From: an uncultured Oscillospiraceae bacterium
GTDB lineage: Bacteria; Bacillota; Clostridia; Oscillospirales; Ruminococcaceae
Assembly: GCA_910578755.1 (NCBI GenBank)
Contig: CAJTSZ010000129.1
Span: forward strand, 1-5,192
Direction of reading: 5' to 3'
DNA: 5,192 nucleotides
Shown here: positions 1-5,170 of the stretch, piece by piece
Numbering within the stretch: the first letter of the stretch is position 1
How the letters are laid out: each line of letters starts with the position of its first letter
The notes under the pieces: generated by a model
The model's database searches: none
What the model was told of the DNA's origin: nothing
The model's input: the letters and a program-made list of their open reading frames with translations, nothing else
Position numbers and translations under genes: made by a program

Positions 1-989
1 TCGTATAATAATCGCATGTCGTCTATTTCATATTTTAATAAAGCGATGCGTTCAAGTCCTACGCCGAATGCGAATCCGCAGTATTCTTCCGGATCTATTC
101 CGCACATTTCCAGTACATGCGGGTGTACCATGCCGCAGCCTAAAATTTCAATCCAGCCTTCGCCCTTACACAGGCGGCAGCCCTCACCATGGCAGTTAAA
201 GCACATTACGTCCAGCTCGGCGGAAGGTTCGGTAAAGGGGAAGTGGTGGGGGCGGAACCGCACCACAGAATCCTCCCCATACAGGCGCTTTACAAATACC
301 TCCAGGGTGCCCTTCAGGTCGGCCATGGTAATGCCCTTGTCAATTAACAGCCCTTCAATTTGGTGGAACAAGGGGGAGTGGGTAGCGTCCACCGCATCGG
401 AACGGTAAACCCGCCCTGGTGCAATAATGCGGATTGGCGGCCTGCGCTCTTCCATGGCGCGGATTTGCACCGGGGAGGTTTGGGTGCGCAGCAGTACGTT
501 GTCGCTGATGTAAAAAGTATCCTGGGTATCCCGGGCAGGGTGGTCCTTTGGAATATTCAGCGCTTCAAAGTTGTAGTAATCCAGCTCCACCTCCGGCCCT
601 TGGGCAATATCAAAGCCCATGCCCATAAAAATTTCCTTTATTTCGTCCAAAACCAGGGTGAGGGGGTGTTTTTTGCCCAGCTCTTGTTTTTTGCCGGGCA
701 TGGTAACGTCAATGGTTTCTCCGGCAAGCTGCTGGTCCAACAGCTTGGCCTCCAGGGCGCTTTTTTGGGCTTCAATTTTTTCTTCAATATCGGCCCGGAT
801 TTGGTTGGCCAGCTGGCCAATAACCGGGCGTTCCTCGGCGGAAAGCTTGCCCATCTGTTTTAAAATGTTGGTAAGCTCCCCCTTTTTGCCCAGGTATTTT
901 ACACGGATGCCGTCAATTTCTTTTAAATCTGCGGCGGATTCCAGTTCTGCAAAGGCGTTTTTTTCAATGGTTTCCAATGCGGTTTTCAT
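1..989 (-). CDS. pheS: Phenylalanine--tRNA ligase alpha subunit, 3' end cut by window edge
   Basis: Catalytic alpha subunit of the cytoplasmic alpha2-beta2 enzyme that charges tRNA-Phe with phenylalanine. The 329 visible codons (about 340 is usual) begin [10 protein letters not shown] and stop at the left edge just short of the C-terminus. Residues 1-90 form the tRNA-binding N-terminal coiled-coil arm, and the class II catalytic core follows. Visible core signatures are [11 protein letters not shown] (150-160), [12 protein letters not shown] (168-179), [24 protein letters not shown] (191-214), [17 protein letters not shown] (245-261) and motif 3, [12 protein letters not shown] (309-320). A four-cysteine cluster, C263-x2-C266-x4-C271-x2-C274, lies between motifs 2 and 3, which is common in Firmicutes PheS. 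The ATG is preceded by AGAAAGG (1001-1007) at 11 nt spacing. The gene is controlled by the T-box leader upstream. pheT is expected next but is outside the window. Confidence 0.98.
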   Translation of the reverse strand, partial: MKTALETIEKNAFAELESAADLKEIDGIRVKYLGKKGELTNILKQMGKLSAEERPVIGQLANQIRADIEEKIEAQKSALEAKLLDQQLAGETIDVTMPGKKQELGKKHPLTLVLDEIKEIFMGMGFDIAQGPEVELDYYNFEALNIPKDHPARDTQDTFYISDNVLLRTQTSPVQIRAMEERRPPIRIIAPGRVYRSDAVDATHSPLFHQIEGLLIDKGITMADLKGTLEVFVKRLYGEDSVVRFRPHHFPFTEPSAELDVMCFNCHGEGCRLCKGEGWIEILGCGMVHPHVLEMCGIDPEEYCGFAFGVGLERIALLKYEIDDMRLLY

Positions 990-1084
990 TGTATATCATT
1001 CCTTTCTGTGTATGTCCTTTGGTATTTTGTTTTTCGTATTTGGGCCCTATCTGCCAGCACATCCCGTTTTTATTACGGGGCAAT

Positions 1085-1122
1085 AAAAAAGCTTCCCGCC
1101 CCCTAACAAAGGGACGAAAAGC
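1085..1122 (-). terminator. T-box-controlled intrinsic terminator
   Basis: On the minus strand GCTTTTCGTCCC (1122-1111) pairs with GGGGCGGGAAGC (1102-1091), including several G-T pairs, around a loop of about 8 nt. It is followed directly by six T residues (1090-1085). The CGTCCC of its 5' arm is the segment that would instead pair with ACGGG of the T-box to form the antiterminator, so the two structures exclude each other. The hairpin lies about 95 nt before the pheS ATG. Confidence 0.93.
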
Positions 1123-1331
1123 AAAATTTCCGCGGTACCACCCGTATTCCCGCCCAAAGCGGGCAGGCACTCTCACCCCTGTAACGGCGGGAGGGGCCGT
1201 TTCTGCCTACTATGTTGCCGGTTCAGCAGAACCACTCGCAAGGGAACTTCAAAAAAGGCTGTTTTGCGGGCGCTTTCAGCCGGCGGCGCCGCTTCTCTTT
1301 TCAAAACTGTCCTTTTTTTACTTTCTTGGTC

Positions 1332-1369
1332 AGCGTGTTTACCTGTATTAATAGCGGAAACTTCACGCT
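1332..1369 (-). other. Possible extra 5' hairpin of the pheS leader
   Basis: On the minus strand AGCGTG (1369-1364) can pair with CACGCT (1337-1332) over a 26-nt loop, between the predicted start site and T-box Stem I. It is a six-pair stem only and could be chance. Its first strand overlaps the left arm of the promoter palindrome. Confidence 0.3.
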
Positions 1370-1397
1370 ATAATAACTGCTTAGCGGTTATTATAGC
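1367..1397. repeat. Palindrome over the pheS -10 and start site
   Basis: GCTATAATAACTGC (1367-1380), a TTA centre (1381-1383), then GCGGTTATTATAGC (1384-1397): 14-bp arms with 13 exact matches and one G-T. It covers the -10 hexamer and is centred on the expected transcription start. It also places a mirror-image TATAAT on the plus strand (1369-1374), but I see no matching -35 there. RNA from the pheS promoter would contain only half of it, so an effect would be at DNA level (operator or cruciform) or in read-through RNA. No regulator is identified. Confidence 0.75.
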
Positions 1398-1418
1398 ACA
1401 AAGCTTTTATTGTTGCAA
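1390..1418 (-). promoter_or_regulatory. sigma-A promoter of the pheS T-box leader
   Basis: On the minus strand -35 TTGCAA (1418-1413) and a perfect -10 TATAAT (1395-1390) are separated by 17 bp. The predicted start is around 1383, which puts the whole T-box structure inside the transcript. The promoter begins only 37 bp after the stop codon of the NERD gene, so pheS does not depend on read-through from that gene. Confidence 0.88.
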
Positions 1419-1446
1419 GAAAAATTTAAAAGTTATCGGTGGCTGG

Positions 1447-1463
1447 CAGCACAATTAGTGCTG
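1447..1463 (-). terminator. Hairpin spanning the NERD stop codon, weak terminator candidate
   Basis: CAGCAC (1447-1452) and GTGCTG (1458-1463) form a perfect 6-bp inverted repeat with the TAA stop (1455-1457) in its 5-nt loop. On the minus strand a T/A-rich tract (about 1434-1421) follows, but only after some 12 nt, so this is a poor intrinsic terminator. Confidence 0.3.
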
Positions 1464-2237
1464 GAGGCTTTTTACATAGTCAATATGCTTCTCCTTTACA
1501 TCGGAAGAAGCACGGCAAAAAGCAACAAGGCTTTGGTACAAGCGTTCCATTTCCTTTGGCGCAAGGGCGTTGTTTTCTTTTGTAACCCGTTCAATAAACC
1601 TGCAAATTTCCGACCGGTGAAGCACCGGAACAGATTTAGAGGAACAATTTAAAACACAACGGTTGCTAAAAACAATTAAAGAATGGAACAAGTTGTCACC
1701 CAAATGGGGAAAATTAAATTTTAAAGCCTTGATGTGCGCCTGGTTCTGCAAAATGGGGCTGTAAAAAGAAATAGGCTCTTTCATATTGCTGTGAGGGTAA
1801 TAAATCCAATTTTTATACTGTTCCTTGCCGTAAATACGCCCGCTGTAGTTTTTGTTTTCAATCACAAAAATACCGCCTTGCGTAATACAAATTACATCAA
1901 TTTCAGTAGTTCCGCTTCCTTTGTTTGGAAGATACAGGTTTACCAAAATACGTTTGTCTATTGTCAGTTTATCCAATTCCGCACACAGCTGAAATTCCCC
2001 TAAAGCGCCAGGATTGGAAATGACAGAAATTAAATTTTGGTCGCTGGTTTGAAAATAGCTTGCCTTTGAGCAAAAATCCGTGAGAGAGTCGGCCTGTTCA
2101 TCCTCAAAATCTTTCACAGGCTCCGGCTGGGCAGAATAGAAGGTTTGTTTGTCCTCAAGGCGCTCTGCGGGCTTTGGGCTGCCAGAACCAAGTCGCCGGA
2201 AAAAGAAATCCTTTATTTTTTTAAAAATATTCAGCAT
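1455..2237 (-). CDS. NERD-domain (nuclease-related) protein
   Basis: Protein of 260 residues. After a basic, Phe-rich amphipathic start (1-17) and an acidic, probably unstructured linker (about 20-60) comes a NERD-like domain (PF08378 type, about 75-195). Visible landmarks are GALGEFQL (77-84), VNLYLPN (99-105), TEIDVICITQGGIFVIENKNYSG (111-133), the W144 region, and SPILQNQAHIKAL (160-172). E81, D114 and the E127-N-K129 pair have the spacing of a PD-(D/E)xK nuclease core. Activity is nevertheless inferred, and the cellular role of most NERD proteins is unknown. There is no signal peptide or clear membrane span. The ATG follows AAGGGG (2252-2247) at 9 nt. The gene has its own strong promoter and is visibly more A/T-rich than its neighbours (24 G+C of 60 at 1681-1740, against 37 of 60 at 2881-2940 in nnr). 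It may therefore be acquired. Confidence 0.85.
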   Translation of the reverse strand: MLNIFKKIKDFFFRRLGSGSPKPAERLEDKQTFYSAQPEPVKDFEDEQADSLTDFCSKASYFQTSDQNLISVISNPGALGEFQLCAELDKLTIDKRILVNLYLPNKGSGTTEIDVICITQGGIFVIENKNYSGRIYGKEQYKNWIYYPHSNMKEPISFYSPILQNQAHIKALKFNFPHLGDNLFHSLIVFSNRCVLNCSSKSVPVLHRSEICRFIERVTKENNALAPKEMERLYQSLVAFCRASSDVKEKHIDYVKSLQH

Positions 2238-2282
2238 AAAACAATCCCCTTTAATACCAAAATTTAGGCATATACCATAACA

Positions 2283-2311
2283 AGTATAAATAAATGGAAG
2301 AAGATTGTCAA
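2283..2311 (-). promoter_or_regulatory. sigma-A promoter of the NERD gene
   Basis: On the minus strand a perfect -35 TTGACA (2311-2306), 17 bp, then -10 TATACT (2288-2283). The predicted start near 2276 gives a leader of about 40 nt with the AAGGGG ribosome site. This is one of the two strongest promoters in the window, so the gene is probably expressed. Confidence 0.85.
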
Positions 2312-2331
2312 CATAAGTAGAAAATGTCGGC

Positions 2332-2440
2332 TTTTACCACCGGAAAAACCAGGCTGGGCAGCCCAAACCTTCCAACAGCACAACCGCTGGAAGGTTTGGA
2401 GTTGCCCCCCTCTATACACCCAGCCCCTGTCGTGGTAAAA
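2332..2440. repeat. 109-bp nested inverted repeat between NERD and nnr
   Basis: Three nested arm pairs share one centre. The outer pair is TTTTACCAC (2332-2340) with GTGGTAAAA (2432-2440). The middle pair is GGCTGGG (2352-2358) with CCCAGCC (2419-2425), plus CA/TG beyond a CC bulge. The inner pair is CCAAACCTTCCA (2363-2374) with TGGAAGGTTTGG (2388-2399), a perfect 12 bp around a 13-nt loop. GGGCA (2356-2360) can alternatively pair with TGCCC (2403-2407), which competes with the middle stem. No coding function is seen. Possible identities are a MITE-like element with 9-bp terminal repeats (I see no clear target duplication), a double-sided operator, or a structured RNA. The element is real; its role is unknown. 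Confidence 0.85.
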
Positions 2441-2441
2441 T
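2413..2441 (+). promoter_or_regulatory. Candidate extended -10 promoter of nnr
   Basis: -35 TATACA (2413-2418), 17 bp, then TGG directly before -10 TAAAAT (2436-2441), a TGn extended -10. The predicted start near 2448 leaves a leader of about 40 nt. The -10 overlaps the outer right arm of the nested inverted repeat, so any protein binding that repeat would affect it. CATAAT at 2452-2457 is a second, weaker -10 without a -35. Confidence 0.5.
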
Positions 2442-2488
2442 AAAACAAAAGCATAATGATTGTACAGTAAAAGGAGGCTTCATTTACT

Positions 2489-3994
2489 ATGGTTGTAACC
2501 TCGCAGCAAATGAAGGAGATTGAGCGTGCCGCCACCAACTATGGCGCAACTTACCTGCAAATGATGGAAAACGCAGGCAGCCAGGCAGCCGCCTGTATTA
2601 TAGAAATTTTAAAAGATGTGGAAGATTTAAACTGCGCCGTGTTTTGCGGCAAGGGCAACAATGGGGGGGACGGCCTGGTGGTTGCCCGCAAAATGGCCGA
2701 GGCCGGGGCCCGGGTGGCGGTTATTTTAACGGACGGGGAGCCTAAAACCCCGGAAGCCCAAATAATGTACCACCTGGCCGACGATATGGGCCTTACCTTT
2801 TTGGATATTGAGCAGGACGGCCAAATTGTTATGGAATGTATGGAACAGGTGGATATTATTGTGGACGCCATGTATGGCAGCGGCTTCCATGGCAGGCTGG
2901 ATTCCCGCCATACCCAGGCAGCCCTGATTGTTAACAGCGCCATTGCTGCAGTTTTTGCCCTGGATATCCCCAGCGGTATTAACTGTGATACCGGCGAGGC
3001 CAGCGAGGACGCCGTAGCCGCCGATTTCACCATTGTTTTTGACAGCTTAAAGCCGGCCCACCTTTTGCCAAAGCAGCTGCCCAATTTAGGCCGGGTGCTT
3101 CTGCGGGATATTGGCATTGCGCCCCAGGCAAGGGAGGCGGTGGAACAGCAGTTTTTTACCCCAAATGAAGAATACGTTTTTCCCCTCATTCCCCAAAAAG
3201 CGGTGGATTCCCACAAAACAACCACAGGAAAGCTGGTGAATTTTGCCGGAAGCATGGGCATGGCTGGGGCGGCGGTGCTCAGCGCCCGGGGTGCCCTGCG
3301 CAGCGGGGCTGGCTATGTGGTCACTGTTGCCCCAAAGGAAATTTACCCTATTTTGGCAAGCCAGCTCATACAGTCTACCTTTAAATTTTTAAACGAGGAT
3401 TTAGACGTCCGCCCTATTTTGGGAGGCGCATCCGCAGTGGCCATAGGCTGCGGCTTGGGCCAGGGGGAAACCCAGCGGACCATCTTAAAAAATGTGCTGT
3501 CCAACGCAAAATGCCCGGTTATTATAGACGCCGATGGAATAAATAACCTTTCCAGGGACATAACTATATTAAAAGAACACCAAAGCCCCGTTATTTTAAC
3601 ACCTCACATGGGGGAAATGGCAAGCCTGTGCAAATGCAAAGCGGCAGACGTTGCAAAAGCCCCCTTGGTGTACGCCCAAAACTTTGCCCGGGAACACCAG
3701 GCAGTGGTGGTGCTAAAGGGGCCAAATACAGTTATCGCCTCTCCTGAAGGGGCTGTGGCAGTCAACCAAACCGGCAACCCAGGCCTTGCCAAGGCGGGCA
3801 GCGGCGACGTGCTCACCGGTATTCTTTCCTCCCTTATCTCCCAGGGGATGGAGCCTTTTGCCGGGGCCGTGTGCGCCGTTTACCTCCACGGCCTTGCGGC
3901 GGACCGCTGCGCCCAGCGCCTTTCCCAGTACTATATGCAGCCGGAAGACATTTTGGAGGATTTGGGACAGATTTTTAAGGAGCAGCTGCGGTAA
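2489..3994 (+). CDS. nnr: Bifunctional NAD(P)H-hydrate epimerase / ADP-dependent NAD(P)HX dehydratase
   Basis: Cytoplasmic metabolite-repair enzyme of 501 residues, the normal length for the fused form. The N-terminal YjeF_N domain (about 1-215) interconverts R- and S-NAD(P)HX. It shows QQMKEIERAA (6-15), GKGNNGGDG (54-62), DAMYGSGFHG (126-135) and ALDIPSGINCDTG (157-169). The C-terminal ribokinase-like domain (about 240-501) dehydrates S-NAD(P)HX to NAD(P)H using a nucleotide, in bacteria usually ADP. It shows TTTGKLVNFAGSMGMAGAA (244-262), GCGLGQ (320-325), IDADGINNL (346-354), LTPHMGEMASL (370-380), VVLKGPNT (407-414) and the anion-hole motif NPGLAKAGSGDVLTG (430-444) with the conserved D440. 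The ATG follows AAGGAGG (2471-2477) at 11 nt. All main motifs are intact. The lipoprotein gene starts 23 bp after the stop, indicating an operon. Confidence 0.96.
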   Translation: MVVTSQQMKEIERAATNYGATYLQMMENAGSQAAACIIEILKDVEDLNCAVFCGKGNNGGDGLVVARKMAEAGARVAVILTDGEPKTPEAQIMYHLADDMGLTFLDIEQDGQIVMECMEQVDIIVDAMYGSGFHGRLDSRHTQAALIVNSAIAAVFALDIPSGINCDTGEASEDAVAADFTIVFDSLKPAHLLPKQLPNLGRVLLRDIGIAPQAREAVEQQFFTPNEEYVFPLIPQKAVDSHKTTTGKLVNFAGSMGMAGAAVLSARGALRSGAGYVVTVAPKEIYPILASQLIQSTFKFLNEDLDVRPILGGASAVAIGCGLGQGETQRTILKNVLSNAKCPVIIDADGINNLSRDITILKEHQSPVILTPHMGEMASLCKCKAADVAKAPLVYAQNFAREHQAVVVLKGPNTVIASPEGAVAVNQTGNPGLAKAGSGDVLTGILSSLISQGMEPFAGAVCAVYLHGLAADRCAQRLSQYYMQPEDILEDLGQIFKEQLR

Positions 3995-4017
3995 CACACC
4001 GAAAGGAAGTGTCCGCG

Positions 4018-4578
4018 TTGAAGTACCGCGCCCTCTTATTTTCCCTTGCCACAGCAGCCCTTGCGGTGCTGGCAGGATGTCCCCTTGCTGGAGGCAAGGG
4101 GGAAGAAAAACAGGCCCAGGCAGCCAAAGCAAAAATGGAACAAAATATTCAGGCAGGCTACACCGCCTCCATGGATATACAGTACCAGGACATTGAGGCC
4201 ACAGCAGTGATAGACCAAAGCAGCCCCGGGGATTATGTAATTACCTTTCAAAGCCCCGAGGCTATGAACGGCATGGAGTTCGCCACAAAAGGGGAGAAGA
4301 TTACCTTGTCCTATCGGGGCCTTTCCGCCAGCTTTACTACCGATGATTTTTTTAATTCCGCCATTGCAAAGCAGCTTATCCGCACCATGAACGCTGTAAC
4401 CTCCAAGGAAGGGCTTAGCCTTTCTATGGAGGAGCAGGCCCTGCTGATAGAGGGCGCTTTGGATACTGGCGATTTTACCCTGAAAATAGATAGGGAAAAT
4501 GGCAATTTCCTTCATTTAAGCATTCCTTCCGAGGGCCTGGAAGTGAATTTTACCAATTTCCAGCTTCTCTCCCGCTGA
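4018..4578 (+). CDS. Putative LolA-like lipoprotein, TTG start
   Basis: Predicted lipid-anchored extracytoplasmic protein of 186 residues. A short n-region (MKYR), a hydrophobic stretch (5-19) and the lipobox L18-A-G-C21 are followed by a Lys/Glu/Gln/Ala-rich linker (about 27-45). The folded part (about 46-186) alternates polar and hydrophobic residues as expected for beta strands. It carries DYVITFQSPEAMNGMEF (72-88) and ITLSYRGLSASF (95-106), which resemble the LolA/YdcC-like lipoproteins of Firmicutes, a group that includes sporulation or germination lipoproteins such as GerS of Clostridioides difficile. Family membership is from pattern resemblance only. I prefer TTG 4018: AAAGGAAG (4002-4009) lies 8 nt before it, whereas an in-frame GTG at 4009 overlaps that site and cannot use it. 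It is probably cotranscribed with nnr. In Bacillus subtilis ydcC lies near acpS and alr; neither is visible here. Confidence 0.7.
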   Translation: MKYRALLFSLATAALAVLAGCPLAGGKGEEKQAQAAKAKMEQNIQAGYTASMDIQYQDIEATAVIDQSSPGDYVITFQSPEAMNGMEFATKGEKITLSYRGLSASFTTDDFFNSAIAKQLIRTMNAVTSKEGLSLSMEEQALLIEGALDTGDFTLKIDRENGNFLHLSIPSEGLEVNFTNFQLLSR

Positions 4579-4609
4579 TATGCCCCAGCGCATATTTTCC
4601 ACTTTTTTT
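4578..4609 (+). terminator. Weak intrinsic terminator candidate after the lipoprotein gene
   Basis: ATATGC (4578-4583) pairs with GCATAT (4590-4595) over a 6-nt loop, then TTT, CCAC and a run of seven T (4603-4609). The stem is short and A/T-rich and the best T-run is displaced by several bases, so it may only partly end the nnr transcript. Confidence 0.35.
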
Positions 4610-4632
4610 GCCATACTACAAAAAGGACCAAC

Positions 4633-4652
4633 GCCCTCGGCCTGCTGAGGGC
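4633..4652 (+). other. Hairpin upstream of the CmpB-family gene
   Basis: GCCCTCGG (4633-4640) pairs with CTGAGGGC (4645-4652), 8 bp including one G-T, around a CCTG tetraloop. It lies 8 nt before the GAGGTG ribosome site. No T-run follows on the plus strand, so it is not a forward terminator. It may be a leader structure, an RNA-processing site or a stabilising stem between operon genes. Confidence 0.55.
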
Positions 4653-4671
4653 AGGCAAAAGAGGTGAAACT

Positions 4672-5067
4672 GTGGAACGTAAAATAGACGGGCTTATGTT
4701 TGCCCTGGGGGGCACGGCCTACGGGTTAATTGAAATTTTGTGGCGTGGTTATACCCACTGGAGTATGTTCCTTTTGGGCGGCCTGTGTTTTTTGCTTATG
4801 GAAAAGCTGCAAAGTCATATGGCGGAACAGCCGGTTTGGAAAACGGCTGTGTTCAGCGCCCTGCTTATTACCACCTTGGAATTTGCAACAGGCTGTATTG
4901 TCAACCTGCTGCTGGGCTGGCAGGTTTGGGATTATTCCACCATGCCTCTAAACCTGTTGGGGCAAATTAGCCTCAGCTTTTTGGGGCTGTGGTATTTGCT
5001 CTCCATACCGGCCCTCCATGTGGCTAAGGCGGTAGCCGTGCGCCTCCGCAGGGAGGTTAACCTATAA
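4672..5067 (+). CDS. CmpB-family (PF06541, 'putative ABC-transporter type IV') membrane protein
   Basis: Small integral membrane protein of 131 residues with about four hydrophobic segments (roughly 6-22, 30-46, 57-83, 94-115) and a basic C-terminus (RLRREVNL). The pattern YGLIEILWRGYTHWSM (17-32), TLEFATGCIVN (68-78) and VWDYSTMPLNLLGQISL (85-101) is typical of the PF06541/COG4905 family. Despite its database name, that family has no ATP-binding domain and no proven transport substrate. The length fits the short single-domain members. The start is a GTG with GAGGTG (4661-4666) 5 nt upstream; no ATG at the N-terminus fits. It lies 93 bp after the lipoprotein gene on the same strand, and no convincing separate promoter is seen. 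It may thus share the nnr transcript. Function is unknown. Confidence 0.78.
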   Translation: MERKIDGLMFALGGTAYGLIEILWRGYTHWSMFLLGGLCFLLMEKLQSHMAEQPVWKTAVFSALLITTLEFATGCIVNLLLGWQVWDYSTMPLNLLGQISLSFLGLWYLLSIPALHVAKAVAVRLRREVNL

Positions 5068-5106
5068 CAAAACAGCGCCTGTGCTGGTTTGTTATATACT
5101 TCTTTT
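5063..5106 (+). terminator. Terminator candidate overlapping the CmpB-family stop codon
   Basis: TATAACAAAACAGCG (5063-5077) pairs with TGCTGGTTTGTTATA (5082-5096): 14 pairs with one A-G mismatch and one G-T around a CCTG loop. The TAA stop (5065-5067) is within the 5' arm. The tail TACTTCTTTT (5097-5106) is U-rich but interrupted. This is the most terminator-like of the four hairpins downstream of the gene. Confidence 0.55.
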
Positions 5107-5127
5107 GGAGGCATTAGCTGCCTCCAA
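5105..5127. repeat. Perfect inverted repeat, second hairpin of the cluster
   Basis: TTGGAGGCA (5105-5113) and TGCCTCCAA (5119-5127) form a perfect 9-bp stem with a 5-nt loop. It starts within the T-rich tail of the preceding hairpin. It lacks a good T-run on either side, so termination is uncertain. Confidence 0.7.
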
Positions 5128-5138
5128 GCTTCTGTTAA

Positions 5139-5157
5139 CGGGGCTTACCCAGCCCCG
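5139..5157. repeat. Perfect inverted repeat, third hairpin of the cluster
   Basis: CGGGGCT (5139-5145) and AGCCCCG (5151-5157) form a perfect 7-bp G/C-rich stem with loop TACCC. There is no T-run. It contains ACCCAGCCCC (5147-5156), also present at 2418-2427 in the nested inverted repeat. Confidence 0.6.
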
Positions 5158-5170
5158 CACCCTGGGCCCT

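Larger units (their letters stand above)
1085..1383 (-). promoter_or_regulatory. T-box riboswitch (tRNA-Phe responsive) in the pheS leader
   Basis: Leader RNA that senses uncharged tRNA-Phe and lets transcription continue into pheS. Reading the minus strand, Stem I has the S-turn AGTA (1322-1319). Two helices follow, AAAAAAGG/CCTTTTTT (1318-1311 with 1258-1251) and GTTTTG/CAAAAC (1307-1302 with 1266-1261), enclosing the distal AGAGAAG and GGCTGAAAG elements. The 3' side then reads GAAG followed by TTC (1246-1244), the likely phenylalanine specifier. Stem II shows ACGG/CCGT with loop CCCCT (1196-1192) able to pair with AGGGG (1180-1176), the Stem IIA/B pseudoknot. Stem III is CCCGC/GCGGG (1163-1149). 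The T-box AATACGGGTGGTACCGCG (1148-1131) follows. Its TGGT bulge would pair with an ACCA acceptor end, matching the A73 discriminator of tRNA-Phe. The start near 1383 is inferred from the promoter. Confidence 0.96.

Noticed and set aside
16..1086. Overlapping plus-strand open frames across the pheS region
   Set aside because: They are antisense to pheS, whose minus-strand translation is conserved end to end; their products are low-complexity and match no family pattern.
1346..1374. Divergent plus-strand promoter using the mirrored TATAAT at 1369-1374
   Set aside because: The position 17 bp upstream reads TATTAA, with no usable -35, and no plus-strand gene follows.
977..1652. Plus- and minus-strand open frames through the pheS leader
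   Set aside because: The DNA is fully explained by the T-box structure and promoter; the frames lack ribosome sites and family resemblance.
1734..2003. Plus-strand frame opposite the NERD gene
   Set aside because: It is a shadow of the NERD coding frame, which has a promoter, ribosome site and domain motifs.
2332..2440. Insertion sequence with transposase
   Set aside because: No coding capacity and no clear target-site duplication. At most a non-autonomous element.
2308..2538. Minus-strand frame crossing the nested palindrome and nnr start
   Set aside because: It overlaps the NERD promoter, the palindrome and the nnr 5' end, and has no ribosome site. The peptide is not recognisable.
2551..3261. 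Long minus-strand open frame inside nnr
   Set aside because: It arises from the G/C-biased codon use of nnr. The plus-strand frame has all family motifs.
4608..4636. Separate promoter for the CmpB-family gene from TTGCCA at 4608-4613
   Set aside because: The -35 looks fair, but the expected -10 position reads ACGCCC.
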